Below are positions 26,281 to 33,849 of a stretch of DNA of 64,000 nucleotides, one piece after another. Source of the DNA: SLSG01 sp964477035. GTDB lineage: Bacteria > Bacteroidota > Bacteroidia > Bacteroidales > UBA7960. The stretch spans positions 248,001-312,000 of the forward strand of contig CAYZCW010000003.1 of the NCBI GenBank assembly GCA_964477035.1, read 5' to 3'. Within the stretch, counting starts at the first letter, position 1. Each line of letters opens with the position of its first letter. The notes beneath the pieces were generated by a model. It ran no database searches and was not told the origin of the DNA. It saw only the letters and a list, made by a program, of their open reading frames with translations. Position numbers and translations under genes: made by a program.

Positions 26281-26318
26281 TGGCATACGGGCAAATGTGT
26301 ATCTTTGCCCGTATGCCA
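26281..26318 (+). promoter_or_regulatory. Perfect 15-bp inverted repeat overlapping the polA promoter
   Basis: TGGCATACGGGCAAA (26281-26295), 8-nt loop, and the exact complement TTTGCCCGTATGCCA (26304-26318). The right arm and loop contain TATCTTTG, a perfect TAnnTTTG element. The structure could act as operator, terminator of the upstream receptor mRNA, or both. No U-run follows, so it is not a canonical intrinsic terminator. Confidence 0.8.
26300..26307 (+). promoter_or_regulatory. -7 element (TATCTTTG) for polA
   Basis: Perfect TAnnTTTG, placing the transcript start near 26314 and the polA ATG (26337) about 23 nt downstream. It is embedded in the inverted repeat 26281-26318. No good -33 TTG is visible. 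Confidence 0.65.
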
Positions 26319-26336
26319 TCCCTATCTCCATACCCC

Positions 26337-29159
26337 ATGCCAGACACCAAAAAGCTGTTCCTCCTGGATGCCATGGCCCTGATCTACAGGGCCTATTATG
26401 CCCTGAACCGCAACCCCAGGATCAACTCCAAAGGACTCAACACCTCGGCCATCCTGGGGTTTGCCAACACCCTGACCGAGGTGCTGAAAAAAGAGAACCC
26501 CACCCATATCGGGGTGGCCTTCGATGTGGCGGCCCCCACCCAGCGGGAGACCGACTTTGCCGCTTACAAGGCCAACCGCGAGCAATCGCCCGAGGACATC
26601 ATCGCCTCCCTGCCGTATATCCTGCGGCTGCTGGAGGGATTCCGCATCCCGGCCCTGATGAAGGATGGCTTCGAAGCGGATGACATCATCGGGACCCTGG
26701 CCAAAAAGGCCGAAAAGGAAGGCTTTACCGTGTTCATGATGACGTCCGACAAGGACTTTGGCCAGCTGGTTTCGGAACGCATCCTGATGTACAAGCCGGC
26801 CCGCATGGGCAATGAGGCGGAGATCTGGGGCGTGAAGGAGGTATGTGAACGTTTCGGGATTGAGCAACCCGGACAACTGATCGATATCCTGGGATTGTGG
26901 GGGGATGCCTCCGACAACATCCCCGGGGTGCCGGGCATCGGGGAGAAAAAAGCCAAGACACTGATACAGGAGTTCGGGTCGATCGAGAACCTGCTCGAAC
27001 ACACAGACCAGGTGAAGGAGAAGCGAAGCCGGGAAAACCTGCAGGCGTTCGCCGAACAAGCCAGGCTCTCCAAGAAGCTGGCGACCATCATCCTGAATGT
27101 GCCGGTCGACTGGGATCCGGAGGCGCTGCGGCTGAAGACGCCCGATCCCGAAAAGCTGATTCCCCTGTTTGAGGAGCTGGAGTTCCGCACCTATGCCAAA
27201 CGCCTGTTCGCGGATGCGGACATCATGCCCCCGGAAAAGACACGCAAGGCATTGGAAGGCACGGGACAGATGGACCTGTTCGGGGGACTCGACAGCGGGA
27301 CCGACCCGGAAGAGCAGGCCCGGGAACGCCTGACCGCCCTGGGCAGGGAAAAACAATACCATGCAGTCCAAACAGGCTCCGGTGCCAAAGGGGAAGAAGG
27401 GCTGGATGCGCTGATCAAGCGGCTGAAAGCGGCCTCTTCCTTTTGCTTCGATACGGAGACCACGGGGCTGGATGCCACCGCCAGCGAGCTGGTCGGGATT
27501 GCCTTTTGCCTGGAGCCCGGGCAGGCCTGGTACCTGCCCTTCCCGGAAAGCCGCAGCGAGGCCCTGGAGCTGGCCGGCACACTGAAAGAGGTGTTCGAGG
27601 ATCCCGGGATTGAAAAGACCGGGCAGAACCTGAAGTTCGATACCGGGGTGCTGAAACAGTACGGCATTGAGGTCAGGGGACCCCTGTTCGACACCATGCT
27701 GGCGCATTACCTGCTGCAGCCCGACATGCGGCACAACATGGACCTGCTGGCAGAGACCTACCTGGGGTACCGCCCCGTATCCATCGAACAACTCATCGGC
27801 AGGAAGGGCAAAAACCAGAAAAGCATGCGGTCGGTGCCTCTGGAACTGGTCACGGCCTATGCCTGCGAGGATGCCGATATCACCCTGCAGCTGCGCAAGG
27901 TGTTTGAGCCCATGCTGGAGGAACAGCAGCTTTTGCATTTGTTCCGGGAGGTGGAAACGCCCCTGGTCCCTGTACTGGCCGACATGGAAAGACAGGGGGT
28001 GAAGGTCGACCGCCAGGCACTGGATGATTACGCAGAAGTGCTGCAGGAGCGGATCACCCAGGTGGAGAAGCACATTTATGAACAGGCCGGCAGCACCTTC
28101 AACATCGGCTCCCCGAAACAACTGGGGGAGGTGCTCTTCGACCAGCTGAGGATCGACACTAAGGCCAAACGCACCAAGACCAAACAATACAGCACCAGCG
28201 AGGATGTGCTGTCACGACTGGTGAACAAACATCCCATCGTGCCGATGATCCTGGACTACCGCTCGCTGACCAAGCTCAAATCGACTTATGTGGATGCCCT
28301 GCCCCGGCTGATCAGCCCCGAGACGGGACGCATCCACACCTCCTACAACCAGGCGGTGGCGGCCACGGGCAGGCTGTCGTCGAACAACCCCAACCTGCAG
28401 AACATCCCCATCCGCACCGAAGAAGGCCGGCTGATCCGCCAGGCCTTTGTCCCGCGCGACAAAGAGCATGTACTGCTGGCGGCCGACTACAGCCAGATCG
28501 AACTGCGCATCATCGCCGCCCTGAGCCGGGATGAGGCCATGACGGAAGCCTTCCGTCAGGGGGTGGACATCCACACGGCCACCGCCGCCAGGGTGTTTGA
28601 TGTCTCCCTGGAGGAGGTCACCCGGGAGATGCGGCGGAGCGCCAAGACCGTGAACTTCGGGATTGTCTATGGCATATCGGCCTTCGGGCTGTCCGAGCGG
28701 CTCAACATCCCCAGGCAGGAAGCCGCCGGCATCATCGACCAGTATTTTCAGAAGTACCCGGGCATCCAGCGTTACATGGAAGAAACCATCGCTTTTGCAC
28801 GCAAGCATGAGTACGTGACCACCCTGATGGGCAGGAGGCGGTATGTGCGCGACATCAACAGCTCAAACGGGGCAGTGCGCGGCTTTGCCGAACGCAACGC
28901 CATCAACGCCCCCGTCCAGGGATCGGCAGCCGACATGATCAAGCTGGCCATGATCGGGATCCACCAGGCCATGGAGAAGAAAGGCATGAAAAGCAAAATG
29001 GTGTTGCAGGTCCATGACGAACTGGTATTCGACGCCCTGCGGGAGGAGGTGGATGCATTGAAGCCCCTGGTCGAAAGCCATATGAAGAACGCCATGGAAC
29101 TATCGGTCCCCGTGGTGGTCGACATAAACACGGGGCAGAACTGGCTGGAGGCGCACTGA
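26337..29159 (+). CDS. polA: DNA polymerase I
   Basis: 940 aa from the ATG at 26337 (MPDTKKLFLLDAMALIYRAY); the frame opens at 26280, but this lies upstream of the predicted transcript start. Three parts are present. The 5' nuclease occupies residues 1-300, with KLFLLDAMALIYRAYYA, the H3TH region GVPGIGEKKAKTLIQEFG and acidic MTSDKDF. The 3'-5' exonuclease is about 365-530 with an intact active site, D372 and E374 in CFDTETTGLD and YACEDAD. The polymerase has D717 in DYSQIELR, the O-helix RRSAKTVNFGIVYG and D894 in VHDELVF. It is therefore a proofreading enzyme, used for Okazaki-fragment processing and repair. It is monocistronic and convergent with the lytic transglycosylase. Confidence 0.98.
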   Translation: MPDTKKLFLLDAMALIYRAYYALNRNPRINSKGLNTSAILGFANTLTEVLKKENPTHIGVAFDVAAPTQRETDFAAYKANREQSPEDIIASLPYILRLLEGFRIPALMKDGFEADDIIGTLAKKAEKEGFTVFMMTSDKDFGQLVSERILMYKPARMGNEAEIWGVKEVCERFGIEQPGQLIDILGLWGDASDNIPGVPGIGEKKAKTLIQEFGSIENLLEHTDQVKEKRSRENLQAFAEQARLSKKLATIILNVPVDWDPEALRLKTPDPEKLIPLFEELEFRTYAKRLFADADIMPPEKTRKALEGTGQMDLFGGLDSGTDPEEQARERLTALGREKQYHAVQTGSGAKGEEGLDALIKRLKAASSFCFDTETTGLDATASELVGIAFCLEPGQAWYLPFPESRSEALELAGTLKEVFEDPGIEKTGQNLKFDTGVLKQYGIEVRGPLFDTMLAHYLLQPDMRHNMDLLAETYLGYRPVSIEQLIGRKGKNQKSMRSVPLELVTAYACEDADITLQLRKVFEPMLEEQQLLHLFREVETPLVPVLADMERQGVKVDRQALDDYAEVLQERITQVEKHIYEQAGSTFNIGSPKQLGEVLFDQLRIDTKAKRTKTKQYSTSEDVLSRLVNKHPIVPMILDYRSLTKLKSTYVDALPRLISPETGRIHTSYNQAVAATGRLSSNNPNLQNIPIRTEEGRLIRQAFVPRDKEHVLLAADYSQIELRIIAALSRDEAMTEAFRQGVDIHTATAARVFDVSLEEVTREMRRSAKTVNFGIVYGISAFGLSERLNIPRQEAAGIIDQYFQKYPGIQRYMEETIAFARKHEYVTTLMGRRRYVRDINSSNGAVRGFAERNAINAPVQGSAADMIKLAMIGIHQAMEKKGMKSKMVLQVHDELVFDALREEVDALKPLVESHMKNAMELSVPVVVDINTGQNWLEAH

Positions 29160-29228
29160 GCCTGAACCCGCCCCCTGCCATACGGACGGTATTAAACAGG
29201 AACGTTCCCTAAAGGCAGGCGACCCGCC

Positions 29229-29259
29229 CCTGAATGCCTATCCCTCCAGGGCATTCAGG
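29229..29259. terminator. Inverted repeat at the polA/mltF convergent junction
   Basis: CCTGAATGCC (29229-29238) and GGCATTCAGG (29250-29259), 10-bp arms with an 11-nt loop, overlapping the last codons of the minus-strand transglycosylase. There is no T-run on either side, so termination is only suggested. Confidence 0.4.
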
Positions 29260-30686
29260 TAATGGGCATAGCGCTCCAGGATCTCATTCACGTAATTGTA
29301 AGGCTCAGCTCCCCGGGCATACCCGAACTTCACCACGGGATCATTGTAGTACTTGGGCTGGGACTTGTTCAGGACGAAGTAATCGACATTGTTTTTCCAC
29401 ACATTGGGATCCCGGCCGTATTTCTCTGCCAGACGCCGGGCATCCATCACATGGCCGATGCCCATGTTGTAGGAGGCGAGGACAAACCGGACCCGCTCCT
29501 CTTCATCCTGTATGTGCTCTGCCAGCACCCCGTCGATCCATTGCAGATAGGTCACCCCCGCCCGGATATGCTGGGGCACGGAAGACTCCGGACCCACGTC
29601 CAGCGATTCGGCCGTCCCGGGCATCAGCTGCATCAGACCGAAGGCACCCGCCCAGGATACCGCGCCGGGGTCGAAGCGGGACTCCTGGTAAGCCAGGGAG
29701 GCGATCAGGCGCCAGTCCCATCCGACGATCCTGGAATATTCCTTAAAATAGCTGTCGTAGTTGGATACCATGCCCCCGCCCAGGGAGTGCAGCGGGCTCT
29801 TGGCAAGGAATACACTCCGGCTGTTGTTGTAGTACTTGCTGTATATGGCGGCATACTGCGCCGTTTCGCGGAAAGAGACCATCCAGCGGTTGACGGCCGC
29901 AGCCAGGGAGTCAGACCCGGGCCTGACGGCCCAGCTGAGATTCTGCTCAAAGCTCAGGGGAAGACTGACATCCAGGTTTCTGAAGTAGTTCCGGTGGAGG
30001 CGGGCAAGGTGCTCGTCGCTCACCGTGAAATCGATCTCTCCCCTGGCGACCTTCTCGATGAGCTGCTCCACGGTTTCTTCCACCTCCACAATGTGAATGC
30101 CGGAGCCGATCTCTTCCATCAGGCTGTAGAGCCTGCCAGCGAAAGCCGAGTTCTTCTGCACGTGAATGGTCTTTCCTGCCAGGTCGAGCTGGCTCCGGAC
30201 GGGCCCGGCCGCAGCCCCGCCTGTGTGGTTTCGCTGGACAAGCATCTGCCGGGTGCGGCTGTGGGGTTCGGTGAACAACAGGTGCTCCTGTCTGGAGCGG
30301 GTGACCGTCAGATCCAGCGCGAGCAGATCACAGGAACCCTCCTCCAGCAGACAGCTGAGCTGCTCGCTGATCTCGTTGGATACCATGACCTCCAGTTCCA
30401 CCCCGAGGTCCAGGGCAAACAGCCGCAGCAGCTCCAGGTGGAAGCCCATGGGTTCGCCACGGTAAATAAAGTAATTGGTCGAGTTGTAATTCGTGGTGGC
30501 ACGCAGCACCCCCCGTTCGAGGACATCACTCAGGCTGGTGTCTGCTTTATGGTCTTTGGCGGCATATGGATCCACGCCCGGGCGATTGCCCGGCAGCAGG
30601 ATGCCGGCCGCAAGAAGAAGGGGAAAAACAACAAAAAAAAGGATTTTTTTTCGCTTGTTCCCTGCGAAATGATTGAATTGTTTCAT
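29238..30686 (-). CDS. MltF-type membrane-bound lytic transglycosylase
   Basis: 482 aa. An N-terminal membrane anchor or uncleaved signal (ILFFVVFPLLLAAGILLPGN) is followed by a family-3 solute-binding-like domain (about residues 55-290: VLRATTNYNSTNYFIYRGEP, LLALDLTVTRSRQEHLLFTE). The C-terminal SLT domain (about 315-480) has catalytic E335 in AYQESRFDP, then GAFGLMQLMPGTAESL and VLASYNMGIGHVMDA. It cleaves peptidoglycan glycan strands to give 1,6-anhydromuropeptides; in MltF the binding domain controls activity. Domain order and length match. The C-terminus is tightly convergent with polA. A weak promoter candidate is TACTCTTG on the minus strand at 30783-30776. Confidence 0.94.
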   Translation of the reverse strand: MKQFNHFAGNKRKKILFFVVFPLLLAAGILLPGNRPGVDPYAAKDHKADTSLSDVLERGVLRATTNYNSTNYFIYRGEPMGFHLELLRLFALDLGVELEVMVSNEISEQLSCLLEEGSCDLLALDLTVTRSRQEHLLFTEPHSRTRQMLVQRNHTGGAAAGPVRSQLDLAGKTIHVQKNSAFAGRLYSLMEEIGSGIHIVEVEETVEQLIEKVARGEIDFTVSDEHLARLHRNYFRNLDVSLPLSFEQNLSWAVRPGSDSLAAAVNRWMVSFRETAQYAAIYSKYYNNSRSVFLAKSPLHSLGGGMVSNYDSYFKEYSRIVGWDWRLIASLAYQESRFDPGAVSWAGAFGLMQLMPGTAESLDVGPESSVPQHIRAGVTYLQWIDGVLAEHIQDEEERVRFVLASYNMGIGHVMDARRLAEKYGRDPNVWKNNVDYFVLNKSQPKYYNDPVVKFGYARGAEPYNYVNEILERYAHYLNALEG

Positions 30687-30987
30687 AAGAAAAATGCCTC
30701 CGGGGACTCAAAAAAACATGGTTCACATGCCTTAATGCAGCACCTTATTTAGCTAGTTAGTTGATTTTGAGCAAACAAGAGTACAAATCCCATGCAAAGG
30801 CAATCTGTTCTAACAATAACCCTGCCAAATTGTTCATCTGGCAGCCCTCCCGCTCCGGCCGCAGGGATTTGCCAGCCAGGCTGGCAGAGTCCGGGGGGCA
30901 GAACCGGGAATCTCCGGCGGGACCCGCCTGCTTTTTTACTTGGCGGTTACCGAAAATTCAAGTAGGTTTGGGCCCAACAATAACGGC
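30687..30987. other. Divergent intergenic region, mltF / holB
   Basis: 301 nt with no convincing gene. On the minus side is a near-consensus -7, TACTCTTG (30783-30776), 17 nt from a TTG (30803-30801). In the middle is a perfect 17-nt palindrome TGCCAGCCAGGCTGGCA (30870-30886), preceded by a CTGCCA/TGGCAG pair (30822-30844). On the plus side is a well-formed promoter for holB (30940-30970). A 95-codon open frame from 30761 overlaps holB and has no protein-like features. Confidence 0.6.
30940..30970 (+). promoter_or_regulatory. Promoter for the holB-ricT-gldH cluster (TTG-N20-TAGGTTTG)
   Basis: TTG at 30940-30942 and a perfect TAnnTTTG at 30963-30970, spacer 20 nt. It is the best-spaced Bacteroidota promoter in the window, giving a start near 30977, about 11 nt before the ATG at 30988. 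Confidence 0.78.
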
Positions 30988-32118
30988 ATGTTGTTCAAGG
31001 ATATTGTCGGACAGGAACGAATTAAATCACAGCTGGTTGCCAATGTAAGGAACCGGAGGATCAGCCATACCCAGCTTTTTCTGGGACCCGAAGGCAGCGG
31101 CCATCTGGCCCTGGCCCTGGCCCTGGCACAATATATCCAGTGCAAGGATCCCGGTCCTGAGGATGCCTGTGGGACCTGTTCTTCCTGCTTGAAGATGAAC
31201 AAGCTGGAACACCCCGACCTGCATTTCTTTTTTCCGGTAGCCCCCAACCAGCAACACAAGAAGGACGTCTCCAGCAAGCTGTTCACCGGTGCCTGGCGGG
31301 ACATGTTGCTGCAGTCGCCTTACTTTACGTACCTGCAGTGGCTGGAGAAGGCGGGCATCGAGAACAAGCAGGCCATCATCAACGCGGAAGACTGCAACAA
31401 CATCATCCGGACCATCGGGCTGAAGGCGTACGAAAGCCCCTACAAGATCGTGGTCATCTACATGGTGGAGAAGCTGTATGTCGCTTCGGCCCCCAAGCTG
31501 CTCAAAGTCCTGGAGGAACCCCCCGAAAAAACGCTCTTTGTCATGATTTCCGAAAACAAGGAGCTGGTCTTAAACACCATCCTTTCACGGGCCCAGATAC
31601 TGAAGATTCCCAGGTTGTGGGACCAGGAAGTGGAAGAGGCCCTGGTATCGATGCGGTCGGTTCCCCGTGAACAGGCCCACCGCCTGGCTTTCCTGGCGGA
31701 GGGCAATTTTGCAGAGGCCCTGCTCCTGCAAGGACGCGGACCGGAGGCGCTGGCCGACCTGGAGCAATTTCGCAGCTGGATGCGGCTTTGTTTCCGGAAC
31801 GACCGGCAGAACATCATTTCGTGGGTCGATTCGGTGGCCAGGCTGGGACGGGAAAAGCAGAAAAGCTTTCTTCAGTACGGGCTGAAAGTGTTTCGTCTAT
31901 GCATGGTGAATCAATACGGGGCAGGAGATCTGCAGCGGCTTGACCGGGATGAAAAGGAGTTCATTGACAAATTCTCCCCCTTCATCCACCATGGAAACAC
32001 CCTGGAGGTGGTGGAAGCCTTCAGCCTGGCCCTGCGACAGGTGGAACGCAATGCCAACCCGAGGATATTGTTTGCCGACCTGAGTTTCACCCTGGTGGAG
32101 CAGTTCCGCAAGAAGTAG
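30988..32118 (+). CDS. holB: DNA polymerase III delta' subunit
   Basis: 376 aa from the ATG at 30988 (MLFKDIVGQERIKSQLVANV); an ATG at 30940 lies on the promoter and is not used. It is an AAA+ clamp-loader subunit. The P-loop is degenerate, GPEGSGH with no lysine, so it does not bind ATP productively, as expected for delta' rather than gamma/tau. A zinc-type knot is suggested by CGTCSSC, about residues 58-64. KLLKVLEEPPEKTLFVMISE and ILSRAQIL give the delta' signature with the SRx arginine finger. It loads the sliding clamp with gamma/tau and delta. It heads a plus-strand cluster, and ricT follows after 70 nt with a second promoter. Confidence 0.95.
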   Translation: MLFKDIVGQERIKSQLVANVRNRRISHTQLFLGPEGSGHLALALALAQYIQCKDPGPEDACGTCSSCLKMNKLEHPDLHFFFPVAPNQQHKKDVSSKLFTGAWRDMLLQSPYFTYLQWLEKAGIENKQAIINAEDCNNIIRTIGLKAYESPYKIVVIYMVEKLYVASAPKLLKVLEEPPEKTLFVMISENKELVLNTILSRAQILKIPRLWDQEVEEALVSMRSVPREQAHRLAFLAEGNFAEALLLQGRGPEALADLEQFRSWMRLCFRNDRQNIISWVDSVARLGREKQKSFLQYGLKVFRLCMVNQYGAGDLQRLDRDEKEFIDKFSPFIHHGNTLEVVEAFSLALRQVERNANPRILFADLSFTLVEQFRKK

Positions 32119-32157
32119 CCGCCTGGTGGCCGGCTGCATAAAAACGAATCATTTTCT

Positions 32158-32165
32158 TACCTTTG
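32158..32165 (+). promoter_or_regulatory. -7 element (TACCTTTG) upstream of ricT
   Basis: Perfect TAnnTTTG between holB and ricT, predicting a start near 32172. Because it lies inside the longest ricT open frame (from 32126), it argues that translation begins downstream, at the TTG at 32189. Confidence 0.6.
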
Positions 32166-32188
32166 CAGGAGAACAACACTGCCTGCCC

Positions 32189-33334
32189 TTGGAACCAAAA
32201 TACCATCCCGAGTTTTTATCCCGCGGCTGCCGCTGCGCACCCCAGCCGCACACCCGGCAGCTGAATGTCTATGCCCCCTCCTGCAATAAGCTCAACGCCA
32301 CCGACTGGCTGAAGGACGTCCGGCTGCCGGCCGGGTTTCCGGTGACCGACCTGGTGGAGGTGCGTTTCAAGAACAGCCGGAAAGAATTGTTCCATGCCGA
32401 CCCCGACCTGGAGCTGCAAACCGGCGACATCGTGGCCGTGGAGTCTTCCCCGGGGCATGATATCGGCATCGTGACGCTTGCCGGGGAGATCGTTCGCCTG
32501 CAGCTGAAAAATAAAAAACAAAACCTGAAGAGCCTGGACTTCAAAAAGGTCTACCGAAAGGCCAAGGTGTCTGACATCGAAAAATGGGTCAGCGTGGTGC
32601 GCCTGGAGGATGACACCATGTACCGGGCAAGGGGCATGGCCTCTTCCCTCAACCTGAGCATGAAGATCAGCGATGTGGAGTACCAGGGCGACCGGACCAA
32701 AGCCACGTTTTACTATACGGCCGACGAACGGGTTGACTTCCGGGAACTTATCCGTGTGCTGGCCGACGCCTTCCATGTACGAATTGAAATGCGCCAGATT
32801 GGCATGCGGCAGGAGGCCAGCCGGCTTGGCGGGCTGGGCTCTTGCGGGAGGGAGCTTTGCTGTGCCACCTGGCTGACCAATTTCAGGTCGGTATCCACCA
32901 GTGCCGCCCGCACCCAGCAATTGTCCCTCAACCCCCAAAAGCTGGCCGGGCAATGCAGCAAGCTGAAATGCTGCATCAATTATGAGAACGACTGCTACGT
33001 GGACGCCATGAGGGACATACCGGACACCTCCGTGCCCCTGCTGACCAGGAAAGGGAAAGCCTTTTTCCAGAAACTGGACGTCATGCGCAAAATGATCGGC
33101 TATTCCTATGCCGACAATCCCGGTGCGCTCATCATGGTTCCGGCTTCCAGGGTCCGCGAGATCCTCGCCTTGAACCGGGACAACAAGCAACCGGACGACC
33201 TGCTGGACGAGGCATTGGCCGTCACCCAGGGTCCGGGCCGGGAGCAGGCCCTGGAAGCGAACCTGGAGGACAGCCTCACCCGCTTCGACAACCCGCAGAA
33301 GCCGAGAAAACGAAAACGGAGAAGAAAGAAATGA
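32189..33334 (+). CDS. ricT: PSP1-domain protein, RicT/YaaT-like, with probable TTG start
   Basis: 381 aa from the TTG at 32189. The open frame reaches an ATG at 32126, but residues before the TTG are not family-like and a consensus -7 box sits at 32158-32165. Cysteine-rich N-terminus (SRGCRCAPQPHTRQLNVY), then DVRLPAGFPVTDLVEVRFKN and the PSP1 core (VDFRELIRVLADAFHVRIEM). The conserved cysteines in LGSCGRELCCATWL and CSKLKCCINYENDC match RicT, which in other bacteria binds an iron-sulfur cluster and works with RNase Y. The C-terminus is very basic (KPRKRKRRRKK), fitting RNA contact. It overlaps gldH by 4 nt (ATGA), indicating coupling. Confidence 0.88.
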   Translation: MEPKYHPEFLSRGCRCAPQPHTRQLNVYAPSCNKLNATDWLKDVRLPAGFPVTDLVEVRFKNSRKELFHADPDLELQTGDIVAVESSPGHDIGIVTLAGEIVRLQLKNKKQNLKSLDFKKVYRKAKVSDIEKWVSVVRLEDDTMYRARGMASSLNLSMKISDVEYQGDRTKATFYYTADERVDFRELIRVLADAFHVRIEMRQIGMRQEASRLGGLGSCGRELCCATWLTNFRSVSTSAARTQQLSLNPQKLAGQCSKLKCCINYENDCYVDAMRDIPDTSVPLLTRKGKAFFQKLDVMRKMIGYSYADNPGALIMVPASRVREILALNRDNKQPDDLLDEALAVTQGPGREQALEANLEDSLTRFDNPQKPRKRKRRRKK

Positions 33335-33801
33335 CCCCCACACGAACCCTGCTGTTTCTTTTGCTCCTTGCCGGCACGGCCCTGACGGGCTGCCGCCCCT
33401 CGACGGTATTCGACCAGAGCAGTCCCCTGCCGGAACAAGGCTGGGCTGCCGGGGACACCATCCACTTTCAGGCCGCCATGCAGGATACCCTGAACCTGCA
33501 CGAGATGTACCTGACGGTTCGGCACACGACCGGCTATCCCTACCGCAACCTGTTCTTATTCCTGGATATTGCCTTTCCTGACGGACGCATCCTGCGCGAC
33601 ACCCTGGAGTGTATGCTGGCCGAGCCTTCGGGCAGGTGGACAGGCAAAGGCTTCGGGCACATCAAAAGCCATGCGTTTTTGTTTCGCGATGATGTGTGGT
33701 TCCCGGCTGAAGGCCCTTACGGCTTCTCCCTGGTCCACGGCATGCGCGAAGACACCCTGGAAGGGATGGCCGACATCGGCATCCGCATCGAAAGAAAATA
33801 A
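33331..33801 (+). CDS. gldH: Gliding-motility lipoprotein GldH
   Basis: 156 aa. A signal peptide (MTPTRTLLFLLLLAGTALTGC) ends in lipobox LTGC with C21 as the lipidated residue. The mature part matches GldH: VFDQSSPLPEQGW near the start, MYLTVRHTTGYPYRNLFLFL, and DGRILRDTLECMLAEPSGRW followed by GKGFGHIK. GldH is needed for gliding and surface-protein display in Flavobacterium and is conserved also in non-gliding relatives, so its presence alone does not prove motility. The start overlaps the ricT stop by 4 nt (translational coupling), and PBP1A follows 48 nt later. Confidence 0.93.
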   Translation: MTPTRTLLFLLLLAGTALTGCRPSTVFDQSSPLPEQGWAAGDTIHFQAAMQDTLNLHEMYLTVRHTTGYPYRNLFLFLDIAFPDGRILRDTLECMLAEPSGRWTGKGFGHIKSHAFLFRDDVWFPAEGPYGFSLVHGMREDTLEGMADIGIRIERK

Positions 33802-33849
33802 TCGGGCCCCTGCCCCGTTTATGTAACGAACCCAACCCCATGGCCCTCC

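Noticed and set aside
30761..31048. 95-codon frame upstream of holB
   Set aside because: It overlaps holB and its promoter and has no protein-like pattern.
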